NCBI GenBank assembly: GCA_947359465.1
Contig: OX375883.1
Coordinates: 19,594,088-19,658,087 of the forward strand
From: Metellina segmentata
Taxonomy: Eukaryota; Arthropoda; Arachnida; Araneae; Tetragnathidae
Direction of reading: 5' to 3'
DNA: 64,000 bases
Of this stretch, positions 46,348-56,560 are shown one piece after another (within the stretch, counting starts at the first letter, position 1; each line of letters opens with the position of its first letter). The translations under genes were made by a program, and so were the position numbers. The notes beneath the pieces are model-generated. The model ran no database searches, was not told the DNA's origin, and saw only the letters and a list, made by a program, of their open reading frames with translations.

Positions 46348-46947
46348 TTTGGAGTTACGGCGGACATCCGTAAAGTATTTTTACAAATTTGCCTACAAGA
46401 AAACGACAAAGACTATTTGAGATTTCTTTGGTATAATGAAAACAATGAATTGAAATATTTTAGACACTGTCGGGTAGTCTTTGGAATTTCTGGTAGCCCT
46501 TTCTTACTTAATTCTGTGATTCAATATAATCTAGAAACGATTTTGGAGGAAGCACAACTTGGGAACTCAAAATATCCTGTGGATATCGTTCAGAAATTTA
46601 AAAACAGTTTTTATGTGGACAATTGTTTAACTAGTGTAAAAACTGAGACAGAAATGCATGAGTTCATTCAAGTATCTACATATATTATGTCAGAAAGGAA
46701 GTTTGACCTTAGAGGGTGGGAGCACAATTGTTCCCAGTTCTCAACAGAAGAGGTTTCTTGTGTTAAAAATAAAATTATCCCGGTATTAGGCCTGCAATGG
46801 GTTTTAAACTCAGATACTCTTTCTGTTCATTTAAAGGAAGTTTGCGAAGATAATGTACCTGTTACTAAACGAAAAATACTGTCGGAAGTTCACAAAATTT
46901 TTGACCCTGTTGGGTTTACCTGTCCAGTGACTTTGTACCGAAACTAA
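46348..46947 (+). pseudogene. BEL/Pao reverse transcriptase core
   Basis: Continues in the same frame after the stop: FGVTADIRKVFLQICLQEND (catalytic Asp), LRFLWYN, RVVFGISGSPFLLN, then FYVDNCLTSV, the YVDN/YVDD active-site box in the Pao form, and KFDLRGWEHNC. It ends KIFDPVGFTCPVTLYRN; the next conserved block starts in another frame (46,947), so one frameshift lies near 46,930. Confidence 0.9.
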
Positions 46948-47545
46948 TGTTACAAGAACTGTGGAAAATGAAACCAACTTGGGATTCGGAGTTACCACCA
47001 GCAATACCTAAAAAATTCGAGAAGTGGAGAAAACAGTTGAATCTACTTAAGGAAATTGCTATCCCTAGATGTTTAATAAAAGACCCTGATGATACCTGCA
47101 GTTTAAGTTTACACGTTTTTTGTGACTCGAGTAAAATAGCTTATACTACCTGTATATTTTTAAGGAATGAAAGTAAAAACTTAACTTCATGTCAACTAGT
47201 TCAAGCACGGTGCAAGGTAGCTCCGGTGAAGTCTACTACAATTCCTCGGTTGGAGTTGTTAGCGTGCACTATTGGTACCCGACTGTGGCAAAGAGTTATA
47301 GCAGATTTGAACTTGGGAAATATTCCAACCTTCTTTTGGACTGACTCCAGTAACGCCTTGTATTGGATAAAAGGCAGCGAAAACTGGACACCATTTGTAT
47401 ATAACAGAGTACGAGAAATTAGATTAGTGAGTAAACCGGAAAATTGGTATTACGTACCTGGATCGATGAATCCGGCAGATCTACCCTCCAGAGGTTGTTC
47501 GACAATTGTTGGAGACAGAGTGGTGGCAAGGACCTACTTGGCTCT
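46947..47545 (+). pseudogene. BEL/Pao RNase H region
   Basis: WDSELPPAIPKKFEKW, then LHVFCDSSKIAYTTCIFLR (first acid), QARCKVAPVKSTTIPRLELL (Glu), FFWTDSSNALYWI (Asp) and PGSMNPADLPSRGC. This is the Pao RNase H pattern with its catalytic acids present. The sequence changes frame around 47,510 into the integrase ORF. Confidence 0.9.
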
Positions 47546-49221
47546 ATTACCCATCTGCTGAATGGCCTAGATCTGAATTCTCCGTAAATAAAGAAGAAGT
47601 GTTGAAAGAAAAGAGGAAGGAAATAGTATCATCTATGGTGAACCTTCAAAATATCGACAATTCCTTCATCTATAAGTTTTCGAACTATAGCAAAACTATA
47701 AGAATTATTGCCTGGCTACTTCAATTCATTAATAATAATCGTATTCCGAGAAATACTAGAAAATATGGTAGCCTTGATTCCGAAGAAATTTCTGTAGCTG
47801 AGTATGGAGTTATCAGAATAATACAGAAAGAAAGCTTCGTTAATGAACAAGATGAAAAGTTGAAAACTGTGGGAGCCTTCAAAGATAAAGACGATATCAT
47901 CCGATCGAAAACAAAACTTTTATATCGACCAGATAGTAAAGATTTTAGAATGCCTGCAATTTTACCTTGTAAACATGAAGTTGTAAATCGTATAGTGATG
48001 CACTATCATGTAAAAAATGCTCATGCTGGGACTCAAATGCTGCTTAACATTTTAAGAGAGCGATTCTGGATTGTGCATGGTAGAAAGACAGTGAGATCTA
48101 TCTTATCCAAATGTATTGTCTGTAAGAGACATTCTGCAAAGAAGCTTGATGCTCTCACTGCATCTCTTCCAGAAGACCGTGTACGAGAGGCTGCTGTGTT
48201 TGAGATCTGCGGTGTTGACCTGGCGTGACCACTGTTTCTCAGAGATAATAAGAAAACTTGGGTTTGTCTATTCACATGCGCTGTATATAGAGCAGTACAC
48301 ATTGAATCAGTGGATTCTTTATCTACGCAATCCTTTTTAATGGCCTTGCGCAGGTCCATAGCCCGTAGAGGACGAGGCAGCACTATCTATTGTGATAATG
48401 GCTCCAATTTTGTGGGTGCTTCAAATTTGCTAAGTGCGCTGGATTGGAACCTTATTGTGAGTGACACTGCTCTTCATCCTATTAAGTGGAAATTCAACCC
48501 ACCAACTGCCTCTTGGTGGGGTGGGTGGTGGGAGAGACTGATCGGTATTCTTAAAAGATTATTGAGAAGAGTACTGGGCCGATCTACTTTAACCTATGAA
48601 CGGATGACGACGGTGTTATGTGATTGCGAATCCATAATCAATTCTCGACCGTTGACATATGTCGCGGATAATGACGCAGAGTTGGTTCCTTTGACTCCTT
48701 CAATGTTCCTACAAGACATCAAAGTGAGTGGTGTTCCTGACTGTGATAGAATTGATCATCAGAGTATTAACAAACGTGTTAAGTATCGACAAAATTTGCA
48801 AAAAGCCTTAAGAAATAGATTTCGATCGGAATACTTGGGAGCTCTGCTTCAGAGACCAGAACGTAAAAGGGCTGCCGAAGTAGCTGTTGGTGACGTCGTC
48901 TTGATTGGAAGCGACAACACGAAACGTATCAGTTGGCCCCTTGGGAAAATAGTGGAGGTAATCCCAGGGAAAGATGGAGTTACAAGGCTTGTAAGACTAA
49001 AAACTGCAAGGGGTGAGTTGCTTCGACCGATACAACGCCTCTATCCTTTAGAAGTGTCAGCAGCAAAGTCAGTTGTAGTAGGAGAAAAGTTACCAGGTAC
49101 AAAATCAAGTGAGCAACCAGAAGTCAGTCAATCAGTTGATTGCAATATTGAATCTTCTGAGGAGGCAAGAAAAACTAGAGGTGGCCGTATCTTTAAGATG
49201 CCTCGTAAGCTGGACTTGTGA
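47506..49221 (+). pseudogene. BEL/Pao integrase with DUF5641 C-terminus
   Basis: WWQGPTWLYYPSAEWP opens the post-RH linker. The HHCC zinc region is VMHYHVKNAHAG...CIVCKRHSAKK. The core begins CGVDLA, a TGA at 48,226, then PLFLRDNKKTW and IYCDNGSNFVGA (second Asp). The Glu region is NPPTASWWGGWWERLIG, then NSRPLTYV. The tail VGDVVLIGSDNTKR...WPLGKIVEVIPG and LYPLE is the DUF5641 domain of Pao integrases. Apart from the TGA the ORF from 48,310 to 49,221 is intact. It would join cDNA to the target DNA. Confidence 0.9.
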
Positions 49222-49308
49222 ACTGTTTATATAATTTTGTTATTGTAATTGTGACTATAATTAGTTATAAGTTAAATTTTAAGATTAAAGTTAACTTAGG
49301 TGGGAGAA

Positions 49309-49616
49309 TGTTGGATTTATACTCTACCCTGATTATTATCTTTGTTTTGATATATTTGTTAAGTTGCGAATGGCAACAGTCTAGTTTTTGTGATACACGC
49401 AGAGAATGGCTTTTGAGTTGTTTTTAGAATTTTGTTAGAGAAAATTGTGTATTATTTACGCCATAAATGCTGCTGAGTGTTATTTTGTGATTTAAAGCAG
49501 AGTGTACGTATGAGAATTGTAAATAAACTGTTTGAGTACTTGTGATATAAGACGTTTTTATGGAACAGTTTAGTACACTCTGGATTACTTCTGATTCCGA
49601 TATCCAAAACGGAACA
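49309..49616 (+). repeat. BEL/Pao 3' LTR (308 bp)
   Basis: Starts TGTTGGATTT and ends ACGGAACA. Preceded by the purine tract AGGTGGGAGAA (49,298-49,308), the plus-strand primer, and followed by target duplication CTAAA. It lacks the MITE present in the 5' LTR. Confidence 0.95.
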
Positions 49617-49621
49617 CTAAA

Positions 49622-50536
49622 GGCGTGCATGAGGTCCATACAGTGAAGTAGACTTGAAGCTATCTATGACAGAATTTTCATTCGCCAAAATTGCCTGGAA
49701 ATATTCTTTTCACGTCAACATTTAGGCTTGGCGATTACTGCTGCAACTTTTAAGCTTGGCGGTTTTTGGTACCGCATTTTCTCAATATTTGTTTTTAAAT
49801 ATTGGTAAGTTGTTTTGCTGATTGTTTATTTCAAATTTTACGATCTGGTTTTGGTTATCCCAAACCTCTGTTGAACAAAATTAGGGTAGTACTAATGATT
49901 TTGAGCTATTCTATTAATACACCTATGGGGTGATAAGCGTAAAAGGGAGGTGAGGTGTAGAGGGAATAGTATTATAGCTAAGGGCAAGGAGTGGGGCAGC
50001 AACTTGTCGGTGGTTCAGTGGGTTTCTCACTGTGTTAGTGGCTTTCAAGCTGTAGATGACATAGGTTCAGTTCATGCCACTCTACCCTGAGTGTATTTAT
50101 TTTTTCTGTCAAACATTTTCTGTTTGTATATGAACACCCAATTCTGTTTTTACACAAACTTTTTTTGCTCAAATTCAAAATAAATATTTCATTCTCTATT
50201 TACGCGAGTCATTTTGATTTAACAAGAGTGGACCAAGCCATTTTCTATTAATTTATTTGCCCAAATGTTAAGAAAAAAATATTCTATTTTGGCATAGTAT
50301 CATCTCTTAGCAAACCAAATGGGAATTCGTAGCAATCACCGGGGGTTAGCAAGCAGGGGGTAACACCTGACCCCACAAAAAGAACTGTCACTGGCAATGC
50401 CGTGCTGGCCACTCAGTGGCTAGTCAGTTATATTACACACAAATATAACAGCTGGAAAACAGATTGTATAACAGCTGGTGTGTGCGTTTAAGAACACATG
50501 CTTTAATTTACCAATGTATACATCTATGTAACGATA
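49622..50536. other. Unit B internal sequence
   Basis: From 49,781 it aligns with unit A (33,870 onward). A segment of about 120 bases (50,304-50,425; contains CAATCACCGGGGGTTAGCAA and GCCACTCAGTGGC) is absent from unit A and looks like a small insertion. No gene. Confidence 0.55.
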
Positions 50537-50700
50537 GTGTTCTTATTGTATTTGGTTCCTAACACGACTGTACAATGGCTCACAATTGGTGGAGAAGGAT
50601 TCGATGTTATATCATTTGAAGATACTCATGAATCATTCGACAAAGCCCTAAGCGAAGATGAAATATTAGAGGTTGTCCTTGAGACTCCTAATCCCAAGAA
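50537..50700 (+). pseudogene. Tigger/CENP-B-like transposase tail, part 1 (unit B)
   Basis: The frame reads WLTIGGEGFDVISFED, then SEDEILEVVLETPNP, resembling the acidic linker (W....E....LSDEEI...V) between the DDE_1 core and C-terminus of tigger/jerky transposases. The gypsy-type LTR begins at 50,701 and interrupts the frame. The continuation lies at 54,146. Tentative family call. Confidence 0.45.
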
Positions 50701-50968
50701 TGTAGTGTGTAAGGTGTATGATAGACGGAGTAAGGTAGCTGGATTAGACCGTCAAGTCTTTATTGAATTGGACGGCACAAACACAGAATTCAGGAACGTG
50801 CACCACTTGGACGTACAAACATGACATTAAATTAAAAGAAAGACATTTTAAATTTGGTTGAATACAACGTCATCAGTCGTCCCATCCGCCCCAACCGCAC
50901 TCGTTGTTCTTCTTCTGCTTTCGCAAAGCATTCTGGGTGTTCATAATGACGTAGTTCATGACGTTACA
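50701..50968 (-). repeat. 3' LTR of the gypsy-type element (268 bp)
   Basis: On the minus strand it runs from TGTAACGTCATGAAC to TTACACACTACA, with an AATAAAG motif inside. The purine-rich AGAGGGGAGGAATCTCC precedes it. The plus-strand ORF to 50,824 that spans part of it is not a gene. Confidence 0.82.
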
Positions 50969-51223
50969 GGAGATTCCTCCCCTCTGGAAAAACTTTCTGC
51001 AGGTCTCCAACCGAAGAAAGTCAAAAATTAAAAATGTTTTAATATGAAAACAACATGACGATCGGTCTAGTATAACACTTACCAAATTGGATCAGTACCA
51101 AACCTATACAAATATTAATAAACATTTAAAAACGAAAGTAAGATACAAATATAATGAATTACGACTTAAGTTGTAAAACTACACATAAATGACTAAATAT
51201 TAAGAACTACTATATTTACAAGT

Positions 51224-51810
51224 TCAATCAGGATTTTCAAGAGTGGGGATCCTGCTTAATCCATCTGCATTTTTGTGCAGAGAACCACTTCGGTGTTTGA
51301 CCTCAAAGTCATGAGGTTGCAAGGCCAAAGACCAACGCATAAGACGGGATTTCGTGCCTTCGTTGCTATTCATCCAAACCAGTGGATTATGATCAGTCAC
51401 AATTGTAAATGATTTACCGTCGAGGTAACATTTCAGTTTTTTCACAGCAAAGATAATAGAAGCCCATTCTTTCTCACTCACCTTTTCTACAGGTTGGAAA
51501 ATTTCTTGCTGAGGTAAAGAATAGGATGTTCGGAACCATCTTCCGAATGCTGAGATAAAACGTCTCCCATGCCCAAGTTAGACGCATCAGTTTGTAAGAT
51601 GAATGGGCGAATATAGTCGGGTGCATACAGGATAGGAAAGTTAGAAAGAGCTTTCTTAAGGGTGACAAAAGCGTCGTCACATTCCTTAGTCCAACTTATA
51701 GTTCCTTTCCGAATCTTATCCTTCAAAGTGTCTGTCAAAGGAAATGCAATCGAAGAAAACATAGGGATATAACGGCTGTAATAATCCGCTAGTTCTAAAA
51801 AGGCTCTCAC
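51224..51810 (-). pseudogene. gypsy-type RNase H (with RT connection)
   Basis: Two frames, 51,810-51,487 then 51,481-51,224. VRAFLELADYYSRYIPMFS, LTDTLKDK and WTKECDDAF form the RT-RH connection. FILQTDASNLGMGDVLSQ carries the first catalytic Asp. YLSKKFSNL, EKEWASIIFAVKK (Glu), FTIVTDHNPLVWM (Asp) and GSLHKNADGLSRIP follow. All RNase H blocks are present, with one frameshift near 51,484. The 3' end is close to the LTR, so nothing follows RNase H. Confidence 0.9.
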
Positions 51811-51834
51811 ATCAGTTTTAGTTCTAAGCGGAGA

Positions 51835-52240
51835 AAAATTTTAATGGCTTCAATTTTTATGTCCATTGGTTTTTACATCCCACGATATGTCTAAGATACT
51901 GAACTTGACCTTGTGTAAACTTGCGCTTTGAAGGTTTAATGGTCAAACCAGCTTTTTGTATTCTTCGAAGGATCGCATCTACATGTTTCAGATGGTCTTG
52001 AAAAGAATGAGAGAAGATCGCAATGTCATCGAGATACGGCACAGCGAACTCCCCGCACCCTTCCAAAAGTTGCCAAACCATTTTGCTAAATTCGTATGGG
52101 GCATTTTTCAATCCGAACGGTATTCTCAAAGGACGATAGGTGCCAAAGTTCGTGACAAATGCTGCTAGTCTTTGGGCATTTTCACTCAGCGGGATTTTCC
52201 AATACCCTTTTGAGGGATCTAAAATATTTATAAATTTGGT
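51835..52240 (-). pseudogene. gypsy-type reverse transcriptase, catalytic part
   Basis: NILDPSKGYWKIPLSE (first Asp), AAFVTNFGTYRPLRIPFGL, then KNAPYEFSKM and AVPYLDDIAIFS (YLDD active site), HVDAILRRIQKAGL and QVQYLRHIVG. This is a textbook Ty3/gypsy RT. A frameshift near 52,228-52,240 separates it from the RT N-terminus in the upstream ORF. Confidence 0.92.
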
Positions 52241-53070
52241 TTTGATACCGTCTCAATTCGTTCATCTATATTTAGAAGAGGAAAGTACTTGGTCTTAGTT
52301 ATTTTATTTAGGTTTCTATAATCGATGCAAGGTCTGGGATCTTTTCCAGGCGCCTCAACTAAAATCATTGGAGAAGTGTAATCCGAAAAACCAACTTCTA
52401 TAATTTTCAATACCAACATCTTCTGAATTTCGGACTTCAGGATGTCGTTCAGTCTTGCCGAATTTCGATATGGTTTAGAAAGAAGTGGCTGATCACTGCT
52501 TAGTTCGATATCGTGAGTAACAATATCGGTCTTTCCAGGAACATTAGAAAAACATTTCTCGTATTTACGAGATCCAATGAGTTGATCTTCCTCCAACTTA
52601 TTTCTTAGAAGGTTTTCTTGAAACATCTCATTTAAGTCTAAGATGTTTGGATTTGAGTCCACATAAGGAATTTCCATCTCGACTTCCTCATTTTCATTAG
52701 TTTCGTTCAAAAGTAAGTGAATTTGTTCTGGTCTTCTATAGTATGGTTTCAACATATTGACGTGGTATACTTTAGATGTGGATTTCTCATCAGGCATTTC
52801 TATCACATAATTGGTCTCAGACAGTTGTCGCAGAACTTTACTGAGACCTGGCCAGTGAGGGATTAACTTATTTGCCTTAAAGGTAGAAAAAATCAGGACC
52901 TGATCTCCTTCGTGAAATTCTCTTTTAACTGCTCTCTCATCATACCAAGTTTTATTCTTTTGTTGGGATTCATCCATGTTTGTTGTGGCCAGCTCTTGAC
53001 ACCGCTTTATTCGATTTATCAAAAAGAAAACATACTCGGTTACAGGTTCTCCATCGTCTTCTTGATCCAT
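52228..53070 (-). pseudogene. Integrase C-terminus continuing directly into RT N-terminus
   Basis: One uninterrupted 280-codon ORF. Residues 1-115: end of integrase (KTWYDERAVKREFHEGDQVL, then PHWPGLSKVLRQLSETNYVI and KVYHVNMLKPYY, the GPY/F-like subdomain). Residues 115-190: acidic linker. Residues 190-280: gypsy RT start (THDIELSSDQPLLSKPYRNS, LKIIEVGFSDYTSPMILV, RPCIDYRNLNKITKTKYFPL). This single frame proves that integrase precedes RT in this element and that the order is not an artefact of a rearranged junction. Confidence 0.93.
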
Positions 53071-53079
53071 CCACTTCTA

Positions 53080-53740
53080 GTATATCAAAGTTAAAGGCGT
53101 TCTTAAATTATTTCCATGAACAAGTTCAGCAGGAGTGAACCCAGTGCTTTCATGAGAAACCGTTCTCAAAGCAAACAGAGTAGGAAAAATTGATTTCTCT
53201 CAGTCTGATCCAGCTTCCAAGCACAGAATCTTCAGAATCCTTTTAACTGTTCTGTGAAATCTTTCCACCGGATTACTTTGTGGATGAAAAATTGAACTAT
53301 GAACTACTTTTACTCCAAAATTCTCAAGGAATGTTGTAGTAAGTTCACTCGTAAAAGAACTTCCTTGATCCAACTGTAGAACTTTTGGAAACCCCATCGT
53401 ACTGAAAATCTGCATCAATGCGTCCACCACAGATGTAGAAGTTATGTCTTCGACAGGTTCGGCATCAGGATATTTAGATGCTAGACACATGGCAGTAATT
53501 AGATAACGTTTACCACTTGAAGTAACTGGCAAAGGACCACATGCGTCTATATTAATCTTCGAGAAAACTTCTTGTATTACAGGAACTAACTTCATAGGGG
53601 CTTTCTTTTTATCGCTTGGTTTTCCAACCACTTGACATTTATCACAAGTTCGGACGTATTCTATTTCTTTGTAGCACTGAGGCCAAAAGAAATGTCTCGA
53701 TAGAACGTCTTTAGTATTCGTCACACCTAGATGACCAGAA
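53080..53740 (-). pseudogene. gypsy-type integrase zinc finger and catalytic core
   Basis: ORF 53,724-53,200: TNTKDVLSRHFFWPQCYKEI, VRTCDKCQ (HHCC finger; the histidines lie just upstream across a stop at about 53,742), INIDACGPLPVTSSGKRYL (first Asp), KYPDAEPVEDI, VLQLDQGSSFTSE (second Asp), SIFHPQSNPVERFHRTVKR (Glu). A stop at about 53,200 is followed in frame by FALRTVSHESTGFTPAELV down to about 53,085. The integrase is complete apart from stops. Confidence 0.92.
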
Positions 53741-53813
53741 GTTCACTCGTGACACAAAGCTTTTATGTCATTTCGATATATCTTAGGAATTACCAATGAC
53801 GGTCGATTCACTC

Positions 53814-54142
53814 CTAACTTATCAATCTTCTTTTTGACGAGGAGTTCATTCGATAAGATTTCAAATTCTCTTTTATCTTTAGGGCTTTTCTTTTGTAGTT
53901 CTCCATTATTTGTTTCAAATCTTTACATTCCTTTCGCTGAGATGCAAAGGTTCTAGATTCCACTTTTAAGAGAGACAGCCCTTGAAATTCTTCGCTGGGA
54001 GGAAAAGAAAATAGATCATCTTCTTCAATCAGGATTTCTTCCGACAAGGATTTGTCATGTTCAACAACTTTTTCGTGTCCGTCATTTTCTTCTTCCAATA
54101 GATGTTTTTGAGATCTCGTCTGTATAGCGTTGATTTTATGAG
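53814..54142 (-). pseudogene. gypsy-type protease-integrase linker
   Basis: Acidic, K/E-rich linker (SLSEEILIEEDDLFSF), nearly identical to the C-terminal half of the 73-783 ORF. The protease part is cut off at 54,142, where unit B sequence resumes. Confidence 0.85.
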
Positions 54143-54145
54143 GAT

Positions 54146-54373
54146 ATGATAGTTCTAAATGCAGCTTTAATAAAAGAACGTCTGGAACTGACCAGAAAAT
54201 TGGGTAATCATTTTGTCAAACATGACCCTAAAAAGGAAAGCGCTGGGAAATTTCAATGTGAACTGAAGTTCTTGGCAGCCTCTTACAGAGAATTATATAA
54301 CAGCCTAACCAAAACACAAACACAGCAATTAATAACTGAATTCGTTCCTAAAACTGGTGAAACATCCGCATGA
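54146..54373 (+). pseudogene. Tigger/CENP-B-like transposase tail, part 2 (unit B)
   Basis: Frame VLNAALIKERLELTRKLGN, then KFLAASYRELYNSL and TQQLITEFVPKTG, then stop. It resembles the helical C-terminus of tigger-type proteins, which commonly end in Q..I..FF. It continues part 1 (50,537-50,700) across the gypsy insertion and is cleaner than the unit A copy. The DDE_1 core itself is not present in the window. Confidence 0.42.
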
Positions 54374-56239
54374 GATGAGACTCCAAACAGAATTAGGTGT
54401 ACATTAAGTTGACACGAAAAGGCGAGTTTGGGATCTCATTTGTATTGTACTAATGTGCACACTTTATATTTTCAGGTTCTTCATCCATCAGATTTTTAAA
54501 TGTTTTTGTAATTTATGTTATCAAAATGTGTTTCTATGTGGTTTTGCTTTTATTTCTTGAGGCAGGTGTTATTGCGATAGCAGTTATTGCAAATCGGTTA
54601 GAGTTATTGACAAAACGTTAAGTAATTTTTAAATTGCCCAATTTTTTACAAAAATAAATAGTTCCTTCAATTTTTTTAAAAATAAAGTTTTAAGATTGAA
54701 AATACATAAATTTGATAAAATCACTTGTGGTCATTAGTTGTAAAGTTTTGCCATACAAAAAGTTTCTTCTCGAGTCTTATACAATTAATTATATTTACAG
54801 AAAAATAAATTTTGGTACTTTCTGACTGAATTAATTGATAGGTAAAAGTTCATTGTATATTGAATGAAAATAAAAGTTTTTATGTACCATTTGCTTCTTT
54901 GTTTTTCTTGTATGATGATGTCCTGTTGTGTTTCACCAGTATGACGTTAATTAAAAATACCTTGCATAATGAATTGAAGTACATCTTCACTGTAACTGTA
55001 ACACTCCTTTTTGTTTACCTTCCTGTGTTTGTGTACAAAAATATCTTGCAATGTCAGAACCAGTCTCAATAAATAATTCTAAAAATATTAAATGTTGCTT
55101 GCAATTTGCATTAAAATATTTAAATTTACATATTCAATTCTGATTTTCATTATTTTTCAAGATTACCAATGCTGTCTACGGTACACGCAAGTATTATTAA
55201 AACTGAGAATTGGTAACTTAGTAATTTTTCTGGATTGTACTGTTTTGGAATGTAATTTAAATTGAAATTTAGAATTGAACAATTATAATGTTTGTGGAAC
55301 ATAATATAGACCAAATGACTGCATGCATAAAGAAGGTATTTAGAGCTTGGATGAAAATCCAAACTTGTCCTATATTGTGTTTGGAGAAAGCCTACTTGTG
55401 TGTAACGTCAACAGAGGACCCTCGATTTTCAACATATCATACAGTATCAATGTTTTCTTAGGAACTTTCAGTAACAAGTCAATCAGACTTTTCATATCTT
55501 GCAGAGAACTGTGTTTCAAAAGTATTTTTTTCACATCTTTGTTTTGAAGGCACAGGATCCAACCCAAAGTAATTTTACAACTTTCTAGAATTCTCCGCCA
55601 TAGATAAATGCATTTTGATTAAATATTTTGATAAAACGTGCTGAAGCTTCACACTCACTATCCTAAATAGATATTATGACAATCGAATACAATAAAAGCT
55701 TAGAGGAAAATGGTCTGAAGAAATGTGGTCGAAAGACTAAATTTGCAGTGAGTTATTCCAAAACAAAATGTTCTATGTAAACATCCTGCATAACAACTGA
55801 AGAAATTGTAAACCAATTTTTAAGTTGGTAAATATCTTAAGTCGTAAAATTTTCTGTAGCTACACAATCTGATTCTTACAACTTTAGTAATATTGGCTTT
55901 GGTCAGATTTACATTCAAAGCTTATCTAGAACTATGAGTCACCTTGACAGACGTCTATGAAACTTACATAAACTATGCTCGTGTTATCTCCATACATGTA
56001 ACTCTTGAAAAATAAATTAAACCTGCATCATGCTACCAAGTTAATTAAAACCCATTTAAAGTGCGTGTGAGTAAAATATTGCCCAGATATGTATCCCATC
56101 TGTTTTCTGAGAAATTTACCTACAATTTTAAGATGGAGTAATTTTTATTAAAATCAAAGCTTAATAACTCACAATAGAATGTAAAAAAGTTTTCCTCATT
56201 CTTTTTCCATTCATAACTAGGTAAGGTCATTAATATAAA
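54374..56239. other. Unit B internal non-coding
   Basis: Aligns with 35,540-37,670 of unit A. No gene; the short ORFs here are not conserved in unit A. Confidence 0.55.
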
Positions 56240-56560
56240 ACGTGTCGCGGTTAGAAAAGCAAAGGACTAGCAACCAGTGTTGGGTGTCGAATCCAGCCAA
56301 AGACCGTCGTGTAGAAAGGGGGCTCGCGTATGTTAAATCTGCTGTGTTCTTACGTTGGCATGGCGCGGAAGTTTGTAGTGCCAACTCGGGTGTTGTCTCG
56401 TTATTTAACCATGATTCAAAATTATGTGTCTTAATCCTTTCCTTTGCGGTTGATCCTGAAATAGCCAATTGTGTTGCTCCAGTACAACCTTAATTTAAGA
56501 ATATCATCACCAATGATGCCTGTTTTTGCTCCAGTGGGATGTTAATTAAAAATACCACGT
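56240..56560 (+). repeat. tRNA-derived SINE, unit B copy
   Basis: Head GTGTCGCGGTTAG with B box GTGTCGAATCC at 56,284. The body includes GTAGTGCCAACTCGGGTGTT, and the tail ends GGGATGTTAATTAAAAATAC. Partner of 37,673-37,990. Confidence 0.75.

Larger units (their letters stand above)
42623..49616 (+). mobile_element. Full-length BEL/Pao LTR retrotransposon, flanked by a 5-bp duplication
   Basis: LTRs TGTTGGATTT...ACGGAACA at both ends, with target duplication CTAAA at 42,618-42,622 and 49,617-49,621. Internal order is gag, protease, RT, RNase H, integrase. The primer site follows the 5' LTR and a purine tract precedes the 3' LTR. Several frameshifts and stops disable it. The 5' LTR carries an 887-bp MITE. 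Excluding the MITE, the LTRs differ at about 5 of 308 positions. Confidence 0.95.
50701..54142 (-). mobile_element. Ty3/gypsy-type element with integrase upstream of RT (Gmr1-like order), 5' truncated
   Basis: Minus strand from 54,142: acidic linker, integrase zinc and core domains, integrase C-terminus continuing into RT in a single ORF, RNase H, about 250 bases of non-coding, a purine tract, then the 3' LTR at 50,968-50,701. RNase H is therefore the last domain and integrase precedes RT, as in Gmr1-like elements. The 5' part (gag, protease, 5' LTR) is missing and the junction at 54,142 is abrupt. Its gag-protease equivalent is seen at 1-1,800. Confidence 0.92.

Noticed and set aside
50701..50824. 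Extension of the tigger-like ORF to 50,824
   Set aside because: From 50,701 the sequence is the gypsy-type LTR; the reading frame continues by chance.
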